NCBI GenBank assembly: GCA_022865865.1
Contig: JALHTN010000315.1
Location: 1 to 6,146, forward strand
Length of the DNA stretch: 6,146 nt
From: Anaerolineales bacterium
Lineage (GTDB): Bacteria; Chloroflexota; Anaerolineae; Anaerolineales; UBA4823
Direction of reading: 5' to 3'
The position numbers and the translations under genes are program-made. Below the pieces are notes generated by a model, which searched no databases, was not told where the DNA came from, and saw only the letters and a program-made list of their open reading frames with translations. Below, piece after piece: positions 1 through 5,774 of this stretch (position 1 is the first letter of the stretch; each line of letters begins with the position of its first letter).

Positions 1-758
1 CCAATCACAAACAGAGCTGTCACACCCCAGTGATAGACACCGGACCAGTAAATCAGGTATACAATCGCCGCAGTTACCAGGATGTAAAATGTACCGGCCA
101 GTGCTTTTCCAGCCACAACCTGACCGATGCTGGCGGGTGATACCAGGAGTGCATCCAGGGTGCGGTTTTGTTTTTCTTCGAGCATCAATGCTGGCACCAG
201 GATGATTCCAATGTTCAGGATTATGGTGACTGCGAATATGGTAACTATTCCAACCAGCAGCCCGATCTCCCCGGGTGGGGTGATGATATTTCCATCAATA
301 TTAATTTTGATGGGTTTGCCGGTCAGATCCTGAAGTGCAGCTTCCATCTCAGATTGAATGCCAGCTGCTTTTCTGCGGTTTGCCCAGGATACATAGCCGG
401 AAATTTCAGATTGCTCGCCATTTTCGAAATTTACATCAAACCCGGGAGGAATTTCTATTCCCATCTCCGCTCCCAGTCCAAAACCCATGTTGCTGATCGA
501 CTGCTGCAGCTCCTTCAAAGATGCCGTTTGGGAAACACCGAAATCTGAACTTTCTTCAAGCATTGCCGACAGGTTTGATCCAGCTGGATCGAAAACAATG
601 ACCTGGGTGTAAGGGGGCTGAATGATCAGACCTAATCCCTTGATTGATACCAATATCACCGAAACAGCGATGATCTGGTAGAGGACGAAGCGATTTTTGA
701 TCGCGTCGAGGATATCTTTCACAGCGATGGTCCATACGATATGCAAGTTTTCAAACAT
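1..758 (-). CDS. ABC-2 type transporter permease B (3' end cut by window edge)
   Basis: Membrane subunit of an ABC exporter. The frame is open from ATG at 758 to the left edge (252 residues visible, no stop reached). A short cytoplasmic N-terminus (residues 1-24, with WTIAVKD) leads to one membrane helix (about 25-46), a large extracytoplasmic domain (about 47-168) and at least three more helices (about 170-192, 218-236, 242 onward). The cytoplasmic loop after the second helix reads LEEKQNRTLDALLVSPAS (193-210), the ATPase-coupling loop typical of ABC-2 permeases of the large-ectodomain kind. It is a clear paralogue of the permease just upstream: ectodomain landmarks such as GYVSWANR and the LDALLVSPAS loop recur at matching places. 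It starts 57 bp after that gene with only a weak ribosome site (GAGAAA), after an inverted repeat. It probably pairs with the upstream permease as a heterodimer. The last helices are missing only because the window ends. Substrate unknown. Confidence 0.9.
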   Translation of the reverse strand, partial: MFENLHIVWTIAVKDILDAIKNRFVLYQIIAVSVILVSIKGLGLIIQPPYTQVIVFDPAGSNLSAMLEESSDFGVSQTASLKELQQSISNMGFGLGAEMGIEIPPGFDVNFENGEQSEISGYVSWANRRKAAGIQSEMEAALQDLTGKPIKINIDGNIITPPGEIGLLVGIVTIFAVTIILNIGIILVPALMLEEKQNRTLDALLVSPASIGQVVAGKALAGTFYILVTAAIVYLIYWSGVYHWGVTALFVI

Positions 759-781
759 TATATTTTCTCGTCTTATGATCT

Positions 782-813
782 ATTGTGATCACCAACATAC
801 CTGTGATCACAAT
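782..813. repeat. Perfect 11-bp inverted repeat between the two permease genes
   Basis: The arms ATTGTGATCAC (782-792) and GTGATCACAAT (803-813) are perfect reverse complements around a 10-nt loop. Each arm also contains the self-complementary octamer GTGATCAC. The repeat begins 2 bp after the stop codon of the upstream permease and lies 23 bp before the next start. In the transcribed (minus) sense no T-tract follows, so it does not look like an intrinsic terminator. It may be an mRNA hairpin that protects or processes the transcript between cistrons, or a protein-binding operator. The structure is seen directly; the role is inference. Confidence 0.75.
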
Positions 814-815
814 TT

Positions 816-1895
816 TTAGCGATCGGAGCGGCGGATCTGCCAGATCACCAGGGCATAAATTACCAAGATACTCAGGATGGCGATCGCCAGATTTATACCA
901 ATTATTGACCCAACCGCACCATCTGATACAGAGAAGCCCATAATTCTATTAATTGCGACACTCGGCAGCCATGAGAAAATCGACTTCGCAACGGGTGTCA
1001 AATTAGGTTCATCGGCAAAAAACCCTGGCACGAGGAAAACCAGGATGATCGGCAGTGTCCACAGCGTAATCTGCTGGGGAGAGCGAACCAAGGTGCCGAG
1101 CAATAATGCCAATCCAATGGCAAACAAGGCTGTTAATAAGAATCCTGCAGCAGCCCAGCCCCAATTGATGATGTAGATGCCGTTCAAGGCAACGGATAAA
1201 CCTGCAATGGCGATCACCAGCACCAGGCCAGCAATCGCTTTTCCGATAACAACCATCCCTGGGCTGGCTGGTGATACTAAAAGCGCTTCCATTGTCTTGG
1301 ATTTTCGTTCCTCGATGATTAAGAATGGAACCACGGTTAGAGCCATAAAAAAAATGGCGAAGTAGATATGAAATGCAGCTGTTGAAGCCATCCCCAGTGC
1401 ATCAAATGGTGGCAGCAGGATATTATCCCCAATCGCCACCTTAACCGGCACACCCAGCAGCTCGGAAAACATGGCTGAATATTGATTTTCAAGTTCGGTT
1501 ACCTGGCCTCTCTTGGCCCAATGAATGTAGCCCGTCAGGGTGAATTCACTACCAGATGCAAGCAGCTGGTCAAAATCTTCAGGGAGAACCACACCCAAAT
1601 CCTGGTAAGCCATCCTCTTATCAAATTCGGTGAAAGAGGTGGCTTGCTGAAACCTGAACTCTGATCCATCCTTGAGGGTAGTCCTGTCTAGGTTCAGACT
1701 GGAGGATCCTTCATCCATGACCACGACATCCACCCGCTTGTCGAACGGGCGCAGCGTGCTCATAAAGTAAAAGAAAATCACCATTCCAATCAACACCAGG
1801 ATGTTCGTTCGCGTGGCTTTATTCATGAAGGCATCCCGGACATCTTTTAGCCCAATCGTCCAGGCGATATATAACGATCCACTTATTTTCTTCAT
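816..1895 (-). CDS. ABC-2 type transporter permease A
   Basis: Complete 359-residue membrane subunit of an ABC exporter. Topology read from hydrophobicity: one N-terminal helix (about 31-47), an extracytoplasmic domain (about 48-173, including GVVLPEDFD at 101-109), then five helices (about 174-195, 216-236, 248-270, 277-294, 328-352). The loop IIEERKSKTMEALLVSPASP (193-212) between the second and third helices is the conserved ATPase-contacting segment of ABC-2 permeases. This six-helix plan with a large first loop matches the ABC2_membrane_3-like group that includes NatB-type proteins. The start overlaps the ATPase stop as TAATG, indicating translational coupling, and AGGGAG at 1905-1910 serves as ribosome site with 9-nt spacing. 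The neighbouring downstream gene is a paralogue, so the transporter is probably a permease heterodimer with one ATPase gene. Substrate not deducible; an antimicrobial, lipid or ion is possible in this family. Confidence 0.93.
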   Translation of the reverse strand: MKKISGSLYIAWTIGLKDVRDAFMNKATRTNILVLIGMVIFFYFMSTLRPFDKRVDVVVMDEGSSSLNLDRTTLKDGSEFRFQQATSFTEFDKRMAYQDLGVVLPEDFDQLLASGSEFTLTGYIHWAKRGQVTELENQYSAMFSELLGVPVKVAIGDNILLPPFDALGMASTAAFHIYFAIFFMALTVVPFLIIEERKSKTMEALLVSPASPGMVVIGKAIAGLVLVIAIAGLSVALNGIYIINWGWAAAGFLLTALFAIGLALLLGTLVRSPQQITLWTLPIILVFLVPGFFADEPNLTPVAKSIFSWLPSVAINRIMGFSVSDGAVGSIIGINLAIAILSILVIYALVIWQIRRSDR

Positions 1896-2638
1896 TACTC
1901 TTCACTCCCTCGTCCCAGGTGCCTGCCGGTCAGTTGGACGAAGACATCTTCTAAAGTTGTACCATCTTTTTCACTGTACTCAGCCTTGAGTACTTCTGGT
2001 TCATCCAGTGCAACGATTCGTCCCTGATCGATGATCGCCACCCGGTCACTGAGCTGGTCAGCTTCTTCCATGTAGTGCGTGGTCAGGAAGATGGTCATTC
2101 CAGCCTGAGCCAATTCAGCAACAATTTGGCGAATGTCTCGGGCAATATTTGGATCCAGACCGCGGGTGGGTTCATCCAGGAAAAGCACCAGTGGCTCGTG
2201 AAGTAAAGCCCGGCCGATCAGCAGCCGCTGCTTCATACCATTTGAATAGGTGCTGATTTTATCTTTCGCCCGTCTGCTCAATCCTATCTGTTCAAGAACT
2301 TGTTCAACACGAGATCTATCCACGCGGTAAAGACGGGCATAGAAGTTCAAATTATCCCGGGCGGAAAGCCGTTCGTACAAATTCTGGCTTTCGAATACTA
2401 CCCCAATCTGGGGTTTCAGCGCTTCCCGATCAGCTACCACATCGCAGCCCATCACCTTAGCGGAGCCAGCTGACGGGCGCAGCTGCCCGGTCAGGATGCG
2501 GATGGTGGTGGTTTTTCCGGCCCCATTGGGTCCTAGGTAGCCAAAGATCTCTCCTTGGTCCACCTTAAAATTGATCCCATCCACGGCTCTCTCGCTGTTG
2601 TAATCGCGGGTCAGGTCTTGCACTTCGATTGCTATCAT
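1895..2638 (-). CDS. ABC transporter ATP-binding protein (exporter ATPase)
   Basis: Cytoplasmic ATPase that powers the two downstream permeases. In the 247-residue form, Walker A is GPNGAGKT (36-43), the Q-loop glutamine is Q85 (FESQNLY), the signature is YSNGMKQR (131-138), Walker B is VLFLDEP (151-157) with catalytic E156, the D-loop is GLDPN (160-164) and the switch histidine is H188 (TTHYMEEAD). The C-terminal TTLEDVFVQLTGR (227-239) is the usual ending of NatA/DrrA-type exporter ATPases. All catalytic residues are present; the signature has N where most relatives have G (YSGGM). The frame is open eight codons further to 2662, but AGGAGA lies 6 nt before the ATG at 2638 and the conserved fold begins there (MIAIEVQDL), so 2638 is preferred. 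The stop overlaps the permease start by one base. It aligns gap-free with the degenerate ATPase domain encoded at 3083-4081. Confidence 0.95.
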   Translation of the reverse strand: MIAIEVQDLTRDYNSERAVDGINFKVDQGEIFGYLGPNGAGKTTTIRILTGQLRPSAGSAKVMGCDVVADREALKPQIGVVFESQNLYERLSARDNLNFYARLYRVDRSRVEQVLEQIGLSRRAKDKISTYSNGMKQRLLIGRALLHEPLVLFLDEPTRGLDPNIARDIRQIVAELAQAGMTIFLTTHYMEEADQLSDRVAIIDQGRIVALDEPEVLKAEYSEKDGTTLEDVFVQLTGRHLGRGSEE

Positions 2639-2644
2639 AATATT

Positions 2645-2650
2645 TCTCCT
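2645..2650 (-). promoter_or_regulatory. Ribosome binding site deciding the ATPase start
   Basis: In the minus sense AGGAGA is followed by 6 nt (AATATT) and ATG at 2638. No comparable site precedes the in-frame ATG at 2662, so the eight extra upstream codons are unlikely to be translated. Confidence 0.8.
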
Positions 2651-2665
2651 AACTATTTGCACTGT

Positions 2666-2815
2666 TTATTTGTCGGTAATCCCTAAAGCCTTCCTTTTAT
2701 ACGCGGCACTTATAGCAATCCATAGGATGAATAAAACAGAATTGTCTGTCATTAACCAGAAAATTATGCCAGCGACCAAAAAGACAATAAACGCCAGTGA
2801 TCTTTTATCAATCAT
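2666..2815 (-). CDS. Small two-helix membrane protein, first gene of exporter operon
   Basis: A 49-residue protein of unknown family. It is nearly all membrane hairpin: a short basic start (MIDKRS), a helix at about 7-22 (LAFIVFLVAGIIFWLM), a tight polar turn TDNS (23-26), a second helix at about 27-39, then a basic tail (YKRKALGITDK). The positive charges at both ends predict both termini inside the cell. The open frame extends to 2914, but AGGAG at 2824-2828 with 8-nt spacing identifies ATG 2815. The upstream part is polar, low in coding character and overlaps the promoter. The gene lies 27 bp before the ATPase start and shares its promoter, so it is likely made together with the transporter. 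It could be an accessory or regulatory subunit of the exporter, or an immunity-like small protein. No homologue is recognised by eye. Confidence 0.75.
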   Translation of the reverse strand: MIDKRSLAFIVFLVAGIIFWLMTDNSVLFILWIAISAAYKRKALGITDK

Positions 2816-2823
2816 GTTTACAA

Positions 2824-2828
2824 CTCCT
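2824..2828 (-). promoter_or_regulatory. Ribosome binding site of the small membrane protein
   Basis: Minus-sense AAAAGGAG ends 8 nt before ATG 2815 (intervening TTGTAAAC). It is the strongest Shine-Dalgarno sequence in the window and rules out the longer 82-codon reading from 2914. Confidence 0.8.
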
Positions 2829-2890
2829 TTTGAAACTAGTGGGACTTTCATCCAACGAGGTTTCTGTTTATGGTTTGGATTTCTGGTCTC

Positions 2891-2919
2891 AGTATAGTTA
2901 AAAGGAAAACACACTGCAA
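2891..2919 (-). promoter_or_regulatory. Probable sigma-70-type promoter of the exporter operon
   Basis: In the minus sense, TTGCAG (2919-2914) and TATACT (2896-2891, five of six matches to TATAAT) are separated by exactly 17 nt. Transcription would begin near 2884, giving a leader of about 70 nt before the small membrane protein at 2815. The remaining intergenic sequence up to 3082 contains no confident gene and no clear terminator for the preceding regulator gene. A regulator such as the neighbouring LytTR protein would be expected to bind upstream of the -35 element, but I could not see a convincing pair of LytTR-type direct repeats. Confidence 0.6.
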
Positions 2920-3082
2920 CAAAAACGCGGCGAAAGGCTATTTCAAGCGGTAATCAGCCTGAATATGGGGGTGAATGGCGACTGATAATGGGTTATGAAA
3001 GTGTGAAAAAAGACGTAACGAGTGTACTCAAATCCACCAAACTGCACATAGAATTGGGTGTTTTATTTTTACTCAGTGCAGA

Positions 3083-4081
3083 TTAATACCCTAAGATGTC
3101 CCGCAATTCCTTAGCAGCTGATTTACTCAAGGGGATTTTCGTCCCTTCAGGGTCTTTCAAACGCAAACTGAAACTATCCCGGGTATAAGGGATCACTTCT
3201 TTAACCAGCTGCAGGTTTACCAGATAGCTGCGGTGTGCTCGGAAAAATCCACTTCGCGCTAAGCGCTGTTCAAGTTCGGTCATGGTGAACTGCGTTGGCA
3301 GGCTGCCATCTTCGGTTTGCAGGAAGGTGCGGTCATCCTGGGCGTATGCAAAATAGATATCTGCGGGATCGACCAGTGCCACGGTATGCTCCAGTCTGGC
3401 AGGGATTTTAAACGGTAAACTTTCCCGCTCTTCATCACCCGGTTGGTAGATATCAACCACGCTGCCCTGATCAAAACGATAGACCACTTCACACAACTCG
3501 TGGATTTGCTCGTTATCATGGGTCAGTATCAGGATGGTGGTGCCGTCCTGTCCTTGCTGCTGGATCTGCTTGCTGATCAAAGACACACAATTCAGATCAC
3601 ATTCTCTGAAAGGCTCATTCAGAAGCAATACCGCTGGTTGATGTAAGATTGCCCTGCCATATGCCAGGCGCCGCACCAGGCTGGGATTCAACTTCTCAAC
3701 TCTGGTGTTGGCTTGATCGGCTAAGCCAACTACCATCAGCACCTCTTCGACCCGCTCCGGCGGTAGCTGGTACAGGCGGCGATAAAAATCCAGATTTGCG
3801 TGTACGGATTGGCGGGAATAGAGATTATCTTCTGCGAACAGTACCCCCACCTGGCGGCTGAATACCTCGCGGTCGTGGAAGGGATCGACCTTTGAGATGC
3901 TGACCGTACCTGCGGTTGGATGTTCCTGCCCGGTAAGCAGTTCAAATATCACCCCCAATTTGCTGCCCACCGGACCGTAAAATCCCGCGATCTGACCTGG
4001 ATTCACGGATATTGATGGGATATCAATCACCGTCTGGCCATCGATCACTTTCTGCAAATCCTTGATCTCAATCACTGCCAA
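3083..4081 (-). CDS. Pseudo-ABC-ATPase fused to LytTR DNA-binding domain (transcriptional regulator)
   Basis: A 332-residue two-domain protein. Residues 1 to about 210 have the ABC ATPase fold and align without gaps to the transporter ATPase, but its active site is broken. The Walker A position reads GPVGSKLG (36-43), with leucine for the key lysine. The Q-loop glutamine is replaced (FAEDNLY, D85), the signature is LNPSLVRR (131-138), and Walker B is VLLLNEP (151-157) with asparagine for aspartate. E156 and H188 survive. Residues about 230-332 form a LytTR domain, marked by FFRAHRSYLVNL (279-290) and the ending IPLSKSAAKELRDIL. No membrane helix and no response-regulator receiver domain is present. 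The expected role is DNA-binding control of the adjacent exporter operon, with the dead ATPase domain as sensor or docking module. The first codon is TTG (4079-4081), with GTG two codons later as an alternative, and no Shine-Dalgarno site is visible. An ABC-LytTR domain order is known in other bacteria as far as I recall. Confidence 0.88.
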   Translation of the reverse strand: MAVIEIKDLQKVIDGQTVIDIPSISVNPGQIAGFYGPVGSKLGVIFELLTGQEHPTAGTVSISKVDPFHDREVFSRQVGVLFAEDNLYSRQSVHANLDFYRRLYQLPPERVEEVLMVVGLADQANTRVEKLNPSLVRRLAYGRAILHQPAVLLLNEPFRECDLNCVSLISKQIQQQGQDGTTILILTHDNEQIHELCEVVYRFDQGSVVDIYQPGDEERESLPFKIPARLEHTVALVDPADIYFAYAQDDRTFLQTEDGSLPTQFTMTELEQRLARSGFFRAHRSYLVNLQLVKEVIPYTRDSFSLRLKDPEGTKIPLSKSAAKELRDILGY

Positions 4082-4090
4082 ATTTTAACA
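4082..4090 (-). promoter_or_regulatory. Possible extended -10 element directly before the LytTR regulator gene
   Basis: The minus sense reads TGTTAAAAT immediately before the TTG codon. This is a TGn extension plus TAAAAT (five of six to TATAAT). With normal spacing to the start site, transcription would begin at or near the GTG of codon 3, giving a leaderless mRNA, which would explain the missing Shine-Dalgarno site. The -35 position is only TTTTTA. The TA-rich stretch TATATAT at about 4100-4106 is an alternative -10. Tentative. Confidence 0.3.
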
Positions 4091-4145
4091 CAGAGAGAGA
4101 TATATAAAAAAGCCAGGATATGAAATTTGGGGAAATTCAATCAGA

Positions 4146-5210
4146 TTAACTGAGATTCACGGTGCAGCCCAGTCCAGGCACCTCGCTGGCTGTCAGCCAG
4201 CCGTCCTGCAGGTTAAAACTCGGCAGGCTGGGATCATCCTCCAGCTCCAGATAGCCGTCCAGATCCGCATACTGCACGTTCGGGCTGGAAAGGGCAAAGC
4301 TCAATCCGGCCGCGATCAGCAGGGCGGGTTCGATCAAGCAGCTTACCATGGTAAACAATTTGGCTGCCCGGGCTATGGCGTCAATCTGTCCGGCACAGCG
4401 CAAACCGCCGCAGGTCGCCAATTTAACGCTGACCCCATCGGCAATCCCCTGTGCAGCGATCGCCAGCACCGATTCGGGTCCCCTGGCACTCTGGTCTGCC
4501 AGTATCGGCACCGGGCTTTGCTCTTTCACCTGGCACAACCCATCCAGATCATCCGCGGGAGTGGGCTGTTCCAGCATCTCGATCCTGCCTTCCAGGGCTC
4601 GCGCCACATCAATAGCGGCCTGGACCGAATAGGCCCCATCCGCATCCAGGCGCAGAATATGGTTGGGCAGTGCGCGCTGGATGTTTCTTACCCGGCGAAC
4701 ATCCAGCTCTGGATCGCCGCCGCCCTTAATTTTCAGCATGCTGAACCCGGATTTGGCGCGGGCTCGAGCGGTCGAGACGCTTTCCTCAACTGATCCAATC
4801 GGGATTGTTACCGATGTCTGGATCGTATTGCGGTACCCTCCCAGCAGGCGGTAAAGCGGCATACCGCTGGCCAGGCCCAGCAAATCGTGAAATGCCAGGT
4901 CAAAAGCACACATCGCGGTTGGCGCATCCGCCACCAGGGGGACCAATTGGTCGAGTGAATATTCAATATTGGTCGGATGCAAATCAGGCACCAGTTCAGC
5001 ACAATCCTGACAGGCTTTGAGCACCTGGTCCGGGTGATCACCGGTGATATCTGGATGGGAAACTGTGCAGCCCCATGCGCTTTGCCCGCTGGACAATTCC
5101 AAACGGATAAATATTACCAGGATGTCCTCGATCTCCGGCATCAGCGTCATTGCCCCCGGCTGTTTGAGCTTCAGCGTGATTGGAGTTACTTCTGCTTTGG
5201 TAATTTGCAT
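4146..5210 (-). CDS. Enolase-superfamily enzyme, probable dipeptide epimerase
   Basis: A 354-residue cytoplasmic enzyme of the muconate-lactonizing (MLE) subgroup, the usual length for the family. The capping domain (about 1-125) precedes the barrel. Catalytic set: KIK (K160, K162), metal ligands D189 (LRLDADG), E214 (MLEQP) and D239 (ILADQS), and the opposite-face base K263 (VSVKLATCGG). Near the end, ADLDGYLELEDDP carries the DxD pair D316/D318, which in dipeptide epimerases such as L-Ala-D/L-Glu epimerase holds the substrate amino group. The expected reaction is inversion at the second residue of a dipeptide, used in murein-peptide recycling or peptide breakdown; the exact dipeptide is not readable. 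ADES, common in relatives, is ADQS here. The frame is open to 5297, but AGAGAGGA 6 nt before ATG 5210 and the conserved N-terminus favour 5210. The regulator gene follows after 64 bp with no clear terminator, so readthrough is possible. GC is higher than in the transporter genes. Confidence 0.87.
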   Translation of the reverse strand: MQITKAEVTPITLKLKQPGAMTLMPEIEDILVIFIRLELSSGQSAWGCTVSHPDITGDHPDQVLKACQDCAELVPDLHPTNIEYSLDQLVPLVADAPTAMCAFDLAFHDLLGLASGMPLYRLLGGYRNTIQTSVTIPIGSVEESVSTARARAKSGFSMLKIKGGGDPELDVRRVRNIQRALPNHILRLDADGAYSVQAAIDVARALEGRIEMLEQPTPADDLDGLCQVKEQSPVPILADQSARGPESVLAIAAQGIADGVSVKLATCGGLRCAGQIDAIARAAKLFTMVSCLIEPALLIAAGLSFALSSPNVQYADLDGYLELEDDPSLPSFNLQDGWLTASEVPGLGCTVNLS

Positions 5211-5216
5211 GGCAGA

Positions 5217-5224
5217 TCCTCTCT
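5217..5224 (-). promoter_or_regulatory. Ribosome binding site deciding the epimerase start
   Basis: Minus-sense AGAGAGGA stands 6 nt before ATG 5210 (intervening TCTGCC). It favours this start over the in-frame ATG at 5297, whose 29 extra codons resemble no family sequence and would overlap the predicted promoter. Confidence 0.75.
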
Positions 5225-5244
5225 GAACAGCGATTTGCTTAATA

Positions 5245-5250
5245 ATTATA
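5245..5250 (-). promoter_or_regulatory. Probable -10 element of the epimerase gene
   Basis: The minus sense contains a perfect TATAAT at 5250-5245, placing the transcript start near 5238 and a leader of about 28 nt before ATG 5210. The -35 position is poor (GTTTTT at 17-nt spacing), so the promoter may be weak or activator-dependent. Confidence 0.45.
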
Positions 5251-5260
5251 TCCCGATTAA

Positions 5261-5770
5261 ATCTTGGAAAAACAGATCTTATTAATTCAAGGCGCATGGC
5301 TTGAGGGCCAGTTCACACACTACAATGCGGCCTTCAATCTGCCCAAAGCTGTTCCTGGTGTTTTCGATGATATCTCTTTGCTGGTGGAGGGTCCCGCTCT
5401 AAATCCTTGGTAAAATGATCTTTCGGTAACATTATTGTTTGACTTGGATTCAACTACCAATGCAACACAGAAGAATGAAGGTGAGGTTGGTATGCGACTG
5501 GTATGGAGCTTCTCCCGGTTGCCGTCGAGGTTGTCCGGAACCACATCGTTGCCCACTCTGTGGACGCAACACTTTTCAGACAGTATGTCTCTCGCCTTGT
5601 AGAAGAGAACCTCGAAGCTTCCAAAGGATATGACTATAAGTTTCCCCACCTGCGCATCACTCGCAAAGCATTCCCGCCTAAAACAGAGAAAGAAATTTTT
5701 GGATATCAATCATTCTTGGGGGCTATTAATGATAGTGCTGTAATTACCGACTCCGCAGGCAGCCCTATGA
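5261..5770 (+). pseudogene. Possible decayed plus-strand gene in the gap between hflC and the epimerase
   Basis: The gap 5211-5774 (564 bp) holds no confident intact gene; apart from the epimerase promoter and ribosome site, this is what I can see in it. One plus frame is open from 5261 to a TAA at 5411-5413, and the part near its end (HYNAAFNLPKAVPGVFDD and following residues) reads like real protein. The same frame continues past that stop (SVTLLFDLDSTTNATQKNEG) to about 5500. A neighbouring frame then takes over from about 5485 or ATG 5503 (MELLPVAVEVVRNHIVAHSV), protein-like until about 5765, after which it runs antisense into the hflC end and stops at 5844. One internal stop plus one frame change would fit a decayed gene. 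I recognise no family, and a coincidental set of open stretches cannot be excluded. A minus-strand frame at 5320-5709 is judged a shadow. Confidence 0.25.
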
Positions 5771-5774
5771 CCCC

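Noticed and set aside
168..548. Plus-strand open frame of 126 codons
   Set aside because: It is antisense to the permease B frame, which is open over the whole stretch and has clear ABC-2 permease features. The plus reading has no recognisable composition or start signal.
782..813. CRP/FNR-type operator
   Set aside because: The arms resemble TGTGA/TCACA half-sites, but within each arm they abut with no 6-bp spacer, and across the arms the spacing is wrong. The site is also inside an operon rather than at a promoter.
782..813. Intrinsic terminator between the permease genes
   Set aside because: The stem is not followed by a T-run in the transcribed sense and is AT-rich at its base. The downstream gene has no visible promoter of its own.
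2816..2914. N-terminal extension of the small membrane protein to an ATG at 2914
   Set aside because: The extension overlaps the predicted promoter and leader, is polar and unlike the hairpin, and the strong ribosome site points to 2815.
3011..3060. Terminator after the LytTR regulator gene
   Set aside because: A TTTTTT run exists in the minus sense near 3006-3011, but the only stem before it is GAGT/ACTC with a 2-nt loop, too weak to call.
3000..3060. LytTR direct-repeat binding site around two GTT-containing 9-mers
   Set aside because: The two candidates differ at most positions outside GTT, are 23 bp apart rather than 21-22, and lie over 100 bp from the promoter.
3036..3080. Inverted repeat CTGCAC...GTGCAG
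   Set aside because: The arms are only 6 bp with a 28-nt loop, which is expected by chance at this scale.
2988..3086. Plus-strand 32-codon open frame (MGYESVKKDV...)
   Set aside because: It has no well-placed ribosome site (a G-rich run is about 16 nt away) and no recognisable features. It overlaps the regulator gene end. It is too short to support without conservation data.
4348..5041. Several overlapping open frames on both strands inside the epimerase gene
   Set aside because: They are shadows of a GC-rich coding sequence whose catalytic motifs fix the true frame.
5320..5709. Minus-strand open frame of 129 codons
   Set aside because: Cysteine- and serine-rich low-plausibility sequence with no ribosome site. 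It is antisense to plus-strand stretches that read more like protein.
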